From: Cordylochernes scorpioides
Lineage: Eukaryota; Arthropoda; Arachnida; Pseudoscorpiones; Chernetidae
Direction of reading: 5' to 3'
DNA: 64,000 nucleotides
Assembly (NCBI GenBank): GCA_030710605.1
Contig: CP092876.1
Span: 89,822,906-89,886,905, forward strand
The notes under the pieces are model-generated. The model was not told the DNA's origin, searched no databases, and was given only the letters and a program-made list of their open reading frames with translations. Position 1 is the stretch's first letter; every line of letters starts with the position of its first letter. The position numbers were made by a program, and so were the translations under genes. This document shows positions 43,073-54,379 of this stretch, piece by piece.

Positions 43073-46000
43073 ATGGCTGAATCATCGATGAATATCCAAA
43101 AATCCAATGGAAATAATTTCACAAGTTAGAAATTTCGCATCATTTGTATTTTTGAAGGCAAAGATCTATATGGCTTTATAAAATAAGATCCTCCAAAAGA
43201 TGAAAAAATAACTGTCGAATGGAAAAGAAAAGATGTCCAAGCTAGAGGGATAATAACTTGTGCAATGGATGACACACAAGTAAGTTTAATTTTAACATGC
43301 AAAACAAGTAAAGAAATTTGGACTGATTTGCATTCTAGATATGAGGGTAACATAAAGAGAAAATGCATAGAGGCTAAAAACAATGTATCAAGATTAACAA
43401 TTAAAAAAGAGGAAACTGGGAACAATATTTGCTTAGAGCAGAGAAATTATTGCAAGAAGCAAGAATTTTGGGTGGATCAATAGAAAATAAAGAATTCATC
43501 ACAGCTTTTATTAGAGGGCTACCCCCAAAATACTATCTTGTCTCAATGCAATTTGACAATTACCCAGATGCTACTATTTCTGATATCAGAAGAATTTTTG
43601 AGCTCCATGAAGAAAGAAACAAGAACAACAAGGATGAAAATGCTGCATATAATATGGGCCATAAATTTAACAAAAACTTTAAGAAATATTCAAGTGATTC
43701 TAATAGAGAAAGAAAACCCAAATGCTTCATTTGTCAAAAGTTTGGACATAAAGCAGCAGTATGCTGGTTCAACCCAGTTAACAAAAGAAAAGAAAACAAT
43801 CAAGGTAATTCTATAAAAACAATCCCTAAACAAACATTTTCAAAAATAAACAATATCCTTCTGGGGCTTCTTTGATAGGAGAAAAGCATAATCAAGAAAC
43901 TGCCATGAACTTAAGTTCCCCAGAGTTCAACAATAAAGGCAAGTGGATACTCGACAGTGGAGCAACAAGCCATATGTCTACAGACATTAATCTAATGGAT
44001 GATCTTCAAGATGATAGCAGAAAAATCACTCTTCCTGATGATAGATTCATCAAATCAAATGGTATTGGCACTGTTGAAATTTATAAGGATGATAATAATA
44101 TTTTAATACTAAAAGAAGTTCTATATTTACCTGAACCCAACAGTAATTTAATATCAGTAAGTAAAATTACTGAAGATGAAAAACAGATTATATTTGATGA
44201 GAATGGTGCAAGGATAATAAAAAACAATGGATCCAGCATTATAACTGCAAAAAAAGGAAGATAACATTTATACAATTGATGCATGTGCAAACATTGAACT
44301 AGAAGAAAATGTGTTCAAAACACAAGAAAATAATTGGAAAATTTGGCACAAACGCCTTGCACATATAAATGAAAAATATATGAATATAATGCTAAAAGAC
44401 TCCATGGTGTATGGGTTCAGTTGTTCACTGTTACGTAGCCGTTGTGGGTTTCTATTAATTATATTTTATTAAGTAATTATATTTTATTAAGTAATTACCA
44501 CCCTTTAATTGTAATATATTTTATTTACTACAAGCATGGCTGCGCTTGTTCTACGCCATATCTTTATATATCACAACATTAATAATCATGGTCAATAATA
44601 ATAACATAATAATCTTTTTATGTTACATTCACCAATTAATAACTTAGAACCATGTATCACATGCATTCAATCAAAGTTCACTAGATTACCATTTAAAGAG
44701 ATTGATTCAAAGTAATCAACCAAACCCCTTGATCTCATTCATGTGGATTTAATAGGTCCATTTCAGCATGAATCCATTGGCAGAGCAATATATGTGCTGA
44801 ACATAGTTAATGACTTTTCAAGGAAAATATTCCCAATGTTCCTTAAAAGCAAATTAGAAACCTTTTCCAAACTAAAGGAATTTATTGAACTTATAGAAAA
44901 CATAAAAGGTACAAAAATCAAAAGAATAAGGTCTGATAATAGAGGGAAATTTACAAATAGACAATTAAGCTCTTATTTGATAGAAAAGGGAATAGAACAT
45001 CAATTTACAACCTTTTATTCGCCCTCTCAAAATGGAATAGTGGAGAGAGCAAATAGAAGTTTAATTGAATGTACAATAGCACTATTGACCACCAAAGTTC
45101 TGGGCAGAAGCCATGAACACTTATTCTTATATAAAAAATAGAACTCCACATAAAAGGAATGATAAAACCACCCCTGAAGAACTATTTACAAGAAAGAAAC
45201 CTACTATAAAACATTTAAAAGTTATTGGATGCAGAGCTGAATACTGGATTCCTAAATTCAAAAGATACAAATTTGAAAAAAATCACAAAATCAGGTATAT
45301 TTGTTGGATACTCAAATAAAAGAAAAGCATTTAGAATCTGTGACCCTAAAAATTATGCAATTACTGAAATAAGGGATGTAAGCTTTATTGAAAAGGAAAA
45401 GGGAGCTGAATTACTTGGTAGTGAGGTGAAAGCTGAATTGCCATATCAATATATTGATTGACCTAAATTTTTGTAATAAAAATGGCAAAAAAGAAGAAGA
45501 ACCAATTCCTATTCACCAAGGAAATGTTCCAGAATCCACAAGTAATGAGCCAGATGAAGATAAAAATGTCTACAACTTGAGACCTACCCCTGAACAAGGA
45601 TTTTACTATGAACCATCATTATCTGATGAAGACACATCACAAGATGACACCACTTCTGATCCTACCTACCATCCAGTAGATAGTGTTATGAAGGTTGATT
45701 CATTACCAATTATACCAACTAATTATGAAGAAGCCATAAACTATCCAGATAAAGAAAAATGGGTTCAAGCCATGAAAGGGGAAATAGATTCTTTAAAAAA
45801 TCACAAGGTGTGGGATGTTTTACCTATGACTAAACCCATTAAGCCTATCAAATCAAAATGGGTGTTTTCCATTAAAAATAGCCATGAACCTTTAAATCCC
45901 ATATATAAGGCAAGATTAGTTGCAGTAGGATGCTCACAAAAATTAGGAGTAGACTATTCAGAAACTTATTCACCTGTGATAAAATCAGATTCTCTAAGGA

Positions 46001-47274
46001 CTTTAATTGCTTTTGCAGCAATTAAAAATTTGCATATTCATCATTTTGATATAGAAACTGCCTTTTGGTATGGTAGGTTGGAAGACACTATATACATGTC
46101 ACAGCCTAAAGGATTTGAATATCAAGAAGAAGGTAAGAAATTTGTTTTTAAACTTAATCAGACTATTTATGGACTTAAACAAGCAGGCAGAGTCTTTTTA
46201 TGAAACCTTTACTAAATATCTTCTTCAGATAGGATTTAAAAATTTAAATCAGATAAATGCTTATTTCATACCAAAATAATGACTCAATTCTTCTTTTGGG
46301 ACTTCATGTTGATGATATCATTATTTGTAATACTGATTCTAAAATTTTAAATGATTATATATATATTTTTAATTAAGTTAACACTTTGTTTTTAAATAAA
46401 GAAAAATGCTAATCTTTTAAGTGTTTTAGGAATTGAAATATAAAAATATAATGACAAAATAATTCTAAAACAACAAAAATATATTGAAAAACTTTTATTA
46501 AAATATAATATTTTAGATTGTAAAACTGTTCATACACCCCTTGATGTATATACTGATTTGGAAAATTTTAATAATTCAAAGGTAATTGATAAAAAGAAAT
46601 ATCAGGAAATTATTGGATCCTTAGTTTACCTTGCTACTAAAACTAGGCCTGACATTCCATATTCCACTTCACCTTTAAGCAGATTTAGTCAGGATCCAAG
46701 AGAAATCCATTTTAGTGCAGCAAAGAGAATTATAAGATATCTTAAAGGAACAAAAGACCTTGGATTAGTTTACTCTAAGGGAGAAAATATTTTAAATGGC
46801 TATAGTGATGCATCATGGAAATGTGGTAGAGGAACACAAAAATCAACAAGTGGTATGATTTTTTATTTTGGAAATAATTTAATAAGCTGGCAAGCAAAAA
46901 CAATCCCTACAGTATGTTTATCTACAAGTGAAAGTGAACTTTTTTCTTTTGTGCAATGTTTAAAAGAGGCATATATTTACAATACCTTATTGAAGAACTT
47001 ACTAGTGTAAAATATAAAATTAATTTGTTTTGTGATAACACACACACACACACCAATCAACAATACTTCTTTGTAAATCAGGAATGACAAATGATAAATC
47101 AAATCATATGATTAGATATATTTCATTTTTACATTCTAATTTGAATCAGGTTGTTTATAACTTAAATTTTGTGCCCACCAATGAAAATGTTTCAGATATT
47201 TTTACTGAGGCCTTAACAAGGGAAAAACATTATATGTTTATACAATTTTTAAATATGGAAAGATATATATAGCT
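43073..47274 (+). pseudogene. Copia polyprotein (gag, protease, integrase, RT, RNase H), many breaks
   Basis: Gag starts at ATG 43073 (MAESSMNIQKSNGNNF) with early stops and a shift near 43440. The zinc knuckle CFICQKFGHKAAVC is intact. The protease has WILDSGATSHMS (about 43943). The pre-integrase WHKRLAH motif is near 44345, then sequence foreign to the polyprotein fills 44415-44700. The integrase (44743-45141) shows DLIGPF, RSDNRGKF and NGIVERAN. RT (45454-46203) has KWVFSIK and YSETYSPVIK; its DD box is HVDDI in another frame (46305-46316). RNase H (46558-47272) has SDASWKCG and LSTSESE. Order PR-IN-RT-RH is diagnostic for copia. Confidence 0.85.
44415..44700. other. AT-rich insertion within the copia integrase region
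   Basis: Between the pre-integrase motif and the integrase core the sequence turns non-coding, with two direct repeats of TATATTTTATTAAGTAATTA near 44461-44497. The coding frames resume near 44640-44745. I cannot name the inserted sequence. Confidence 0.4.
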
Positions 47275-47480
47275 TTATTAAAAATGTGTGTAGATAAATT
47301 CACTTGTTATATTTTTTAAAATATGTTTTTTGATATATGTTTTCACTTTATGTAAAATGTGGCATGAAAACAAAAGCTTGTATATAAGTGAAATCATGGG
47401 GAGGTAACGCCATCTATGTTTGATTTTTTTAATTGTTTATATTTCTGAAGAAAAATTGAGATTGAATTAAAGGGGGGATT

Positions 47481-47748
47481 TGTTGGGTATATTAATTCAA
47501 AGAATTTTCTCTATGTAAATAAATTATATAGATATATGAATAAATATAAATTGATGATGATAATATTAGCTAGCATATGTTAATTAACGATTTTGGCAAC
47601 GTAGTTAGTGCCTTCTTGATCCTTTCTTGTTTTTTGTATTTCTTCTTAATTCTTAACTTTTACTCTTGTAGTTTCTATGCATAAAGATAACATTAAAAAT
47701 ATATTTAAGTAACATTTTCTCTTTTTTATCCCAAAAAAAACACCAACA
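47481..47748 (+). repeat. 3' LTR of the copia element
   Basis: TGTTGGGTATATT...ACACCAACA, 268 bp, preceded by the polypurine tract AAAGGGGGGA and followed by the target duplicate CAGTC. Confidence 0.9.
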
Positions 47749-47753
47749 CAGTC

Positions 47754-47793
47754 AAGATAAGAGAGAATACCAGGAAAATCTGTCCTTCTGACC
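47754..47793 (-). repeat. 5' LTR of gypsy B, second part
   Basis: AAGATAAGAGAGAATACCAG...CTGACC continues the LTR broken at 42689. The next bases are ATAT, matching the ATAT before 37988, so gypsy B has a 4-bp target duplication if its last LTR base mutated from A to C. Confidence 0.65.
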
Positions 47794-47879
47794 ATATCAT
47801 CTAGATGTATATATTTGTATTTAGTGTAAAAAAAGTCCAAAGTGTAAGAAAGATTGTTTTGAAACATGACTTACACAGA

Positions 47880-48490
47880 ACTCCTTTAAAGGTAAACTGC
47901 TCTAGTTCCTTTTCCTCTCTTCTACTGGCTTCTCGATATTTTACTCTCAGTTCTTCTACTGGCATCTACACATTTTACTCTCTTTTCTACAGGCTTCTCC
48001 TCATTTTCATCTCTCCTCTACTGGCTTCTTCACATTTTACTCTCCGTTCTTCTACTGTTTCTCCACATTTTACTCTCCGTTCTTCTACTGGCTTCTCCAC
48101 ATTTTACTCTCAGTTCTTCTACTGGTGTCTCCACATTTTACTCTCAGTTGTTCTACTGGTATATCTACATTTTACTCTCAGTTATTCTACTAGCTTCTCC
48201 ACATTTTTTTCAGTTCTTCTACTGGTTTCTCCATATTTTACTCTCAGTTCTTCTACTGGCATCTACACATTTTACTCTCTTTTCTACAGGCTTCTCCTCA
48301 TTTTCATCTCTCCTCTACTGGCTTCTCCACATTTTACTCTCAGTTCTTCTACTGGTTTCTCCATATTTTACTCTCAGTTCTTCTACTGGCTTCTCTACAT
48401 TTTACTCTCAGTTCTTCTACTGGCTTTTCCACATTTTACTCTCAGTTTTTCTACTGGCTTCTTCCCATTTCAACTCTCTTCCACAGGCTA
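47880..48490. repeat. 34-bp minisatellite, copy 2, about 17 units
   Basis: After AAGGTAAACTGCTCTAGTTC the same 34-bp unit as at 17870 repeats. Some units are shortened and two blocks (about 47955-48110 and 48255-48400) repeat a longer pattern, including CATCTACACATTTTACTCTC and CTCATTTTCATCTCTCCTC. The array ends at TTCCACAG|GCTACAAC, a plausible splice acceptor. Confidence 0.85.
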
Positions 48491-48514
48491 CAACTATAAC
48501 CTGTATTATACTGA

Positions 48515-48928
48515 CGTGTAATATAGAGAAGTTGTAAGTAAGTAAATGCTCGATACATTCCAAGAGAGATGGTAAAAACACAAACAAAGCTTTTATTAAG
48601 GCACCTTTTGTTACAGATTATCCTCTTTCATTTCTAGCTTGCAACTATATCCTCACGATGATAAATCTCCATCATGTAGTGGAGGAAAAAACAATATATC
48701 TCAGTTCTTTTTGCTACTTACTGCTTTGTGTAAAGTTGTAAAGGATGGTAAACACTATAAAATTCACTCACTACTATTTCCTATAGTTTATACATCACTT
48801 TTTTTATTATTGCAACACTTTCATGAAAGTTTGATATGTTGTATTTTAAATGAAATATTATATATCTTTACTTTTATAAAACAAAATTTAACTATGTCTC
48901 TAATATGAGGCATGACATACCATCACAC
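48515..48928. repeat. Right tail of the minisatellite cassette, copy 2
   Basis: Homologous to 19519-19929, directly after the minisatellite and without the gypsy that interrupts copy 1. No coding potential. Confidence 0.6.
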
Positions 48929-48933
48929 TAAAG

Positions 48934-49112
48934 CAGCTCGGCGAGTGTTTTGTACCTAAAATCCGATAGATGGCGCGCTCGGAGCTCAGCAAGTGTTATG
49001 TACCTAAAGTCTGAAGATGGTTCACCCACAGCTCGGCAAGTGTTATGTACCTAAGCCCCGATAGATGGCGCGCAGGCAACTCGGCAAGTTGTGTGTACCT
49101 AATTTGTAGACA
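48934..49112. repeat. Four tandem units of about 48 bp
   Basis: Units starting at 48934, 48982, 49029 and 49077 share (C/G)A(G/A)CTC(G/A)GC(A/G)AGT and TGTACCTAA. Units 1 and 3 carry CCGATAGATGGCGCGC. The fourth unit is cut short. Confidence 0.75.
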
Positions 49113-49389
49113 TTAGCTACAATCTTTATGGGGGTAGCCGATATCCAACCTTTTGGGTCTTTGACATTACTTTCTTAATCACAAAAATTATTTTTATCTA
49201 TTTTTAACTCAGTTTATCTAATCTCCTTTTTATATCTTAAAACTATTCAACTATTTAAAGTCATATAATAAATTATTATCTTATATATATTCTATCAAAA
49301 TGACTTGTCACCTTTATTACTATAACAATATTTTTTTGCAATAATTCTTTTCCTGGATGGAATTTTTGTTTTTTAAATTATATTATACA

Positions 49390-49835
49390 AGGGCTATTTA
49401 TTTTTGCAAACAAAATATACCTTCAAACGAACGAACGAGGTTATATTGAGATATATAAGTACAAAAACGTGTAAGAACGAAGCTTAAAGATGTCAGAAGG
49501 TTCCAGAAATCCATTAATAGAGTACAATGACCTCTTCTTCTTGGACTCCCCCAATATTGCATCAGACGAATGCCCAGTACATCCGCCTTTGAGACTATAA
49601 TAAAAACCCTAAAAAGCCGGAAATGCATCGATACTTCCAAGTCCGCAGGAGCATTTGTCAGTCTATCCTAAGATGACCCCATAGATCAATAAAGCAATCT
49701 TCTCCACTTTCCATCTTTCTGCTAGTTCAACTCTTCTCTCTTTTAACGGAACTTTTCCCAGTGCAACTCTGTCCTTTGTTCTTTATGTGGACCATACCAG
49801 GTCTTTCATTCTGCCTCAACAATGACTGTCTGTAC
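49390..49835. repeat. Dispersed repeat, copy of 31540-31900
   Basis: Same order of shared strings as given for the copy at 31420-32570. It is separated from its LINE-tail partner (50811) by a TA microsatellite and about 850 bp absent from the other copy. Confidence 0.65.
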
Positions 49836-49904
49836 TCTGTGAAAACTGTGAAAGGTCTTCCAGGGGGCAGAGAGGCATCTGAGAGTCCTCTCGGTTACGA
49901 AACT

Positions 49905-49912
49905 TATATATA

Positions 49913-49961
<49 letters not shown>
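49905..49961. repeat. (TA)n microsatellite
   Basis: About 57 bp of alternating T and A with one TTT interruption near 49916. Confidence 0.9.
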
Positions 49962-49963
<2 letters not shown>

Positions 49964-50015
49964 GTTGGCCAGATATCACGGAGCAAGCTAAATAAACGTT
50001 TAGTTTATTTTTGCT

Positions 50016-50030
50016 CCACTAGATGGCGCT
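50016..50030 (+). promoter_or_regulatory. CTCF-like motif
   Basis: CCACTAGATGGCGCT fits the well-known vertebrate CTCF core (CCASYAGRKGGCRS) at every position. It sits in a short palindromic repeat unit (AGATGGCGCTCTGCCATCT). Binding by an arthropod CTCF is inference. Confidence 0.4.
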
Positions 50031-50129
50031 CTGCCATCTAAAAAGCACATGTGCTCGTGGTCAGGAGATGCCTTCTTTATTTTTAATATATATATATTTT
50101 TTAAAACTCTATAATAATGACACTTTTAG

Positions 50130-50740
50130 CATATTTCACATATCTTCCAATTAGTTAGAGCCGATACTTCCGATCATACCCTTCAATTAAAATGTACACT
50201 GTTCCTATTTGCTACCACCCCATATTTTGTATATATGCTATATCTTTATTAATATAACCTGTACACCCTTATTTGTATTTAAACTAAAAATGGTGGCGTC
50301 AAAATAAAAAGCCAAAGATGGTGGCAGCTGGGGGCAGAGAGAGGGGAAAATGATAACGCCCAGATAGGGCGTCCAGGGCTTTTTATAGACGACCCCTGTA
50401 AACAGGACAGGTTTTTTAGCAGGGGGTCAGCGGCAATATATTCTACAGTGTGTCCATTGGCAGACCGCTTCTGTCTCTCTCGGTCTTTCTCTCCATGTCT
50501 CGGTGATAGGCATCCAAGTTTGTATCATGGCCTCTACCTCTGTCCCGTGGGCTGTCCCCGATCACTCTCGGTGCTAACATCTACCCCTGCCTCTGCTTCT
50601 TGTTGTCCGCGTGTTAGAAGAACATCAACACTCGCCTCATTTACACGACTGCCAGTTTATCCATATGTGGACAGGATCATTTGCAACAATATTGTTGATA
50701 GTAAAAAGCCATTTATTGGCAAATAAATATTTTATTCAAT
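50130..50740. other. GC-richer segment with promoter-like features, possibly an LTR
   Basis: Contains CTTTTTATAGACGACC (TATA-like, near 50378) and, about 340 bp later, AAATAAATATTTTATT (near 50721). That spacing would suit a promoter and poly(A) site of an LTR. No partner copy and no coding region are found, and the open frame 50448-50726 has no motif. Confidence 0.3.
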
Positions 50741-50803
50741 CCAATATATGCCTTTTTTCTATTTAATGATTTAAGTATGGGTTGCTCTATTTTAAGAACA
50801 AAA
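50741..50803. repeat. Dispersed repeat, inverted copy of 21171-21232
   Basis: TCCAATATATGCC ... AATGATTTAAGTATGGGTTG ... GCTCTATTTTAAGAACAAAA is the complement of the copy in the peptide gene's second intron. Confidence 0.55.
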
Positions 50804-50810
50804 ATATATA

Positions 50811-51700
50811 TATGATGATCTCGATTATTGTTAAATACAGCGATTGCTCCACTTAACCAACAGGATCCATGACTAAAACTAAATCTAATAATTAAAGCTC
50901 TCTCAATGCAATTATGGGTAATAGTAAATATAAAATGTAATTTTAATGTCGAAGCTCCTCAATATAGGTATGGTCCTTTGAATAAATGGTTCTAATTTTT
51001 GATAGTTTTGTTATATGGACGTCTCTTCAAAAGAAAGACCTGAAATGGTGACGAATGGTAAGGATAAAATGAGTATACAGGTTGTTGTTATTTCTGTGCC
51101 CAATGAAGAGCCTAGATGTCTCCATACATCTCTCTCACAGCAGTCGCAATGTCCACTATCTTGGGTGTGTAAAGCTGCTGTTCTGGGTCCATGTAAATTT
51201 TCTGTAAGAATGCGGGCATTGCTAGACATGTAAAAATGTGGGCAGGTGTTAGTGCCACACCAGGACTATTGTTGCATGTCCTGTAGGTTCTCGTGCCATC
51301 TGGATTCATTGACATTCCTCTGTAATGTTTCATTTTGTGTCGTGCGATTGTTTTTCTTATTCTTCTATCAAGGTTTATTTGATCTTTCCTTGTCCCTTTT
51401 TGAATGATCTTATATTTTGACAAAGGATCAGCATCAAATATTCACATTTGTTCTTTCCTTTGGCTCCACTTCCTGGCTTATTTTTCTAATTCATCCGCCA
51501 TCTCATTACCCCAGGCTCCAACATCGACAGGAATCCATTGAAGAATGCAGTTCTTCTCTGAAGTTCCAGTTGGTAAGTACACAAGCGCTTCAGAAAAAAG
51601 CAGACAATCTAGAGATTTCAAAACCTCATCTTCCAAGCCAAAAACATTGAATATCGACTGTCACTTCGAAATTGTTTTCCTCGGAGAATGGAACAAGGCG
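50811..51700 (-). pseudogene. LINE 3' end: RNase H remnant, C-terminal segment and 3' UTR
   Basis: On the minus strand, 51423-51112 encodes the C-terminal region with RTYRTCNNSPG and AHIFTC. This is the relative of 8319-8522, here with Ser for one Cys but the His kept. To its right (51550-51430) RNase H text NCILQWIP and GNEMADELEK is visible with a stop. To the left, 50811-51110 is the 3' UTR shared with 32150-32480 and 1600-2110. It is a dead copy. Confidence 0.65.
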
Positions 51701-51747
51701 CGTCCACTATAGAAAGCCCACAGTGCAGAAATCTCTAGACTCACATT

Positions 51748-51885
51748 GTAAATATGATGCACTAGCGCGCCATCTGTTATCAAAGTTCGAAACTATTCTA
51801 AAGGCGTAAGATTCTTTTTGAAAATAAACAATTTCTACTGCCCTTACTGCAATGGAAAAATTAATGGGAGGGCCTGGCTCATCAT
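51748..51885. repeat. Half copy of the CTACTGCCCTTACTGC MITE
   Basis: ATGATGCACTAGCGCGCCAT, TTCGAAACTATTCTAAAGGC and CTACTGCCCTTACTGCAATG occur in the order of the left arm of the MITE at 804. GGGAGGGCCTGGCTCATCA follows as in the 24423 copy. The right arm is missing. Confidence 0.6.
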
Positions 51886-51889
51886 TGTA

Positions 51890-52440
51890 ACTATTATCCA
51901 CAATTGCATTGAGAGAGATTAATTATTAGATTTAGTTTTAGTCTTGGAGCCAGTTGGTTAAGTGGAACATTGTAAATGTTTATACGATAAGTTCATTCTC
52001 TTTCTCGACAATGTTTCCTGTTAACTTCAATTAACCATGATCTTTTTTATTCTTCTAGATGTATATATAATCTGTAATATGACATAGGTGTTTTATAAAT
52101 TCCTCTTAATTATGATTGAATTGTGTTTTTGGAGAGAATTTATCTTTAAAATGGTAGTTTGTGAGGGTAAGAAATGAAAAAAGAGTGTAACGACCCTAGG
52201 GAACCTGTTTATTGCAGGTTGGTCAACGGATGTTTGCAATAGAAGGTCCAAATGTGTGCGTAGGTACAGCCGCTGACACATAACTCATCATAGAGGCCGC
52301 GTTTGACAGGTAAGTTCACATTGTTTGCTCCTCTGGTGTCCAAGAAGAGGTGTGGATATGGTTGGGAACGATGAGCTCTGCTTTCTGGAACATATCATTC
52401 CAGAAAAACAGGACTATCTAGAGGGCGTAATTAGATTACA
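51890..52440. other. No gene recognised
   Basis: Mixed-composition sequence with no open frame bearing a motif and no clear repeat partner in the window. Confidence 0.3.
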
Positions 52441-52446
52441 GAAATA

Positions 52447-52724
52447 TACACTCATGGACAAAACTTAAGTAAGTTTTACCTTTTAGCATGTATATCGGTA
52501 TTCAGAAAATAACTCTGAAAGATACACTCATGGACAAAACTTAAGTAATTTGTACCTTTTAGCATGTATGTCGGTATTCAGACAATAACTCTGAAAGGTA
52601 TTTGATACATGGTGACCTTTATTGAAGACACACGAGATAATCAAGTGTGAACAAAATTGCTTCTGTCGCCTTAAAAAAAAATAGATGACCGGCTACGTCA
52701 AAGGCCACCAAAGTCCATGAGTGA
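52447..52724. mobile_element. Tc1/mariner-type MITE with internally duplicated left end
   Basis: Same family as 19930-20130. The first 76 bp (from TACACTCATGGACAAAACTT) are present twice in tandem, at 52447 and 52523. The right end reads CCATGAGTGA. Confidence 0.6.
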
Positions 52725-52856
52725 ACATATATTAAATAGGGTGATTATATAATTGGGTGAATATATGATTCAAAAGTAATTATCCATTTGAAAACGGCAT
52801 ATAAAATATTGTCAAATAGCTCCATCCAGATGGGACAACTGTCAATCATCCCTGGA

Positions 52857-52875
52857 CCCCGGGGGGGGGGGGGGG
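52857..52875 (+). repeat. C4 followed by a run of 15 G
   Basis: CCCC at 52857-52860 then 15 consecutive G at 52861-52875, in otherwise AT-rich DNA. Length is uncertain because such runs are error-prone in sequencing. Confidence 0.8.
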
Positions 52876-52899
52876 ACCACAGGTGTGGGGGCTTCTGGG

Positions 52900-53695
52900 A
52901 AGCTGATATGTAAATAAGGAAAACGGGACGGTGGCTAACGCCGTTCATTAGGATTAACTTTTAACTTGGGGTAAGTTGTACAAAACTCTCTCTCCCTACA
53001 AATACCCCTTATAATAAATTATTTATTCCCAAATTTGCCCTTGCTTTATTTATCTCCGCGACAATATCCATAGGACTAGGGACTCGAAGGAAACTCTATC
53101 CTCACTACGCAGTATAATCAACAGTGATATCACAAAGAAAATGTAACCACAGAACAAGGCCTTTACTCACTTGGAAATTTGGAGCCCGATCTTTTTTCCG
53201 GCTCGTAGACCCCATGAATACAAACTAATTCAACCGCATCTGAGAGATAGCGGCCACATAGATGCTGTCTGCGCTTCTGGAGGGAGATGGCGCTGCAGAG
53301 AATGACGGCAAATACCAGAGTGGAAACTGTCTGCCCACAAACAACGAAACAACTCTAGCACTACACATAAACAATATTGTATATATCCATTGAGATCAAT
53401 TACCTTAAAATAAATAAATGGCAAGTTAAAATACAAAGAAGATGTCACAGAAATCATTCATCAAAATAAGTTAGAAACGACTCACCCTAAGATGAAACAT
53501 CTCCGAATGGCTCTCACGCCAGAACTCTGTTTTTATTCCTCGCTCGATCTCCCGGAACAGCGGCTCATCAGATTAGTGTCTCAGGAAGTTGTCATAACAC
53601 AAAGAAGGGATATTTATTGCCACACGGGAATCGATGCGAGAGTTCAAGGCCCTTTATTCTGAAATATCTCAGAATTCTCCTCCTATTCTATAAGA
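52900..53695. other. No gene; holds a fragment of the large foldback family
   Basis: 53430-53520 repeats arm text of the foldback at 37402 (GAAGATGTCACAGAAATCAT, GACTCACCCTAAGATGAAAC). Otherwise there is no coding signal. Confidence 0.4.
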
Positions 53696-53699
53696 ATAT

Positions 53700-54379
53700 T
53701 GTAACAAAGTATTTATTATTTTATGAGCAGAGTATTATTTTTATGTTTATATTTTGCTACTCTGTACATTTCCCTCTTTTGCTTATCTTTTGTTTATCAC
53801 TCATAGTTTGTTCTTGCCTGAAATAAATTGCTGTCTCATCCCGAAATTGGTCTTCCCTAATTTTCCACATGGCATTTTGATGGAGATGCTGGGTAAGATA
53901 GGGAAGCCAAACTGAAGACCGCCGAGAAGACCTTGAAGCCATGGGTGCTGTGATCTACATTTTCGGAGACTGACTCCAGGATTCTACCGCCGTGCTGAAG
54001 CCAAGACCTACCTTGAAGATTACGATGTCCCTATAGACAATACAACGACAAAGCTGCCCTTCACGCCGCATGAAAAATGATACAAAAGTACTAGGGACAA
54101 AGTTCCAAGACTTCGATGGAATCCTTGGCAGAAGCATGTCAGATCCATGTCAGTAACTACAATAATTGCTAGCTGTGGGTCACAGCTCCCATAGGGATAG
54201 AGCGATGTAACAAAGTATTTATTATTTTATTAGCAGAAAATTATTTTTATGTTTATATTTTGCTACGCTGTACACTTCCCTCTTTTGCTTATCTTTTGTT
54301 TATCATTCATAGTTTTTCTTGCCTGAAATAAATTGCTGTCTCATCACGAAGTTGGTCTTCCCTAATTTTCCTCGTGGCA
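53700..54379 (+). mobile_element. Miniature LTR retrotransposon (TRIM-like), 680 bp
   Basis: LTRs of 175 bp (53700-53874) and 174 bp (54206-54379) begin TGTAACAAAG and end TGGCA. They differ at about ten positions and one indel by eye. Both outer flanks are ATAT, a 4-bp target duplication. After the left LTR, TTTTGATGGAGATGCTGGGT resembles the primer sites of gypsy A and B. The 331-bp interior has no gag or pol. It would need enzymes from another element, plausibly the local gypsies. Confidence 0.8.

Noticed and set aside
47805..48537. Long repetitive open frames (238 and 129 codons) rich in Ser, Phe and Leu
   Set aside because: They run through the 34-bp minisatellite. Since 34 is not a multiple of three, the frames rotate through the array and have no conserved protein repeat; the third copy is interrupted by a transposon.
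48934..49112. CRISPR-like array
   Set aside because: Units are contiguous imperfect tandem repeats without unique spacers, and the genome is eukaryotic.
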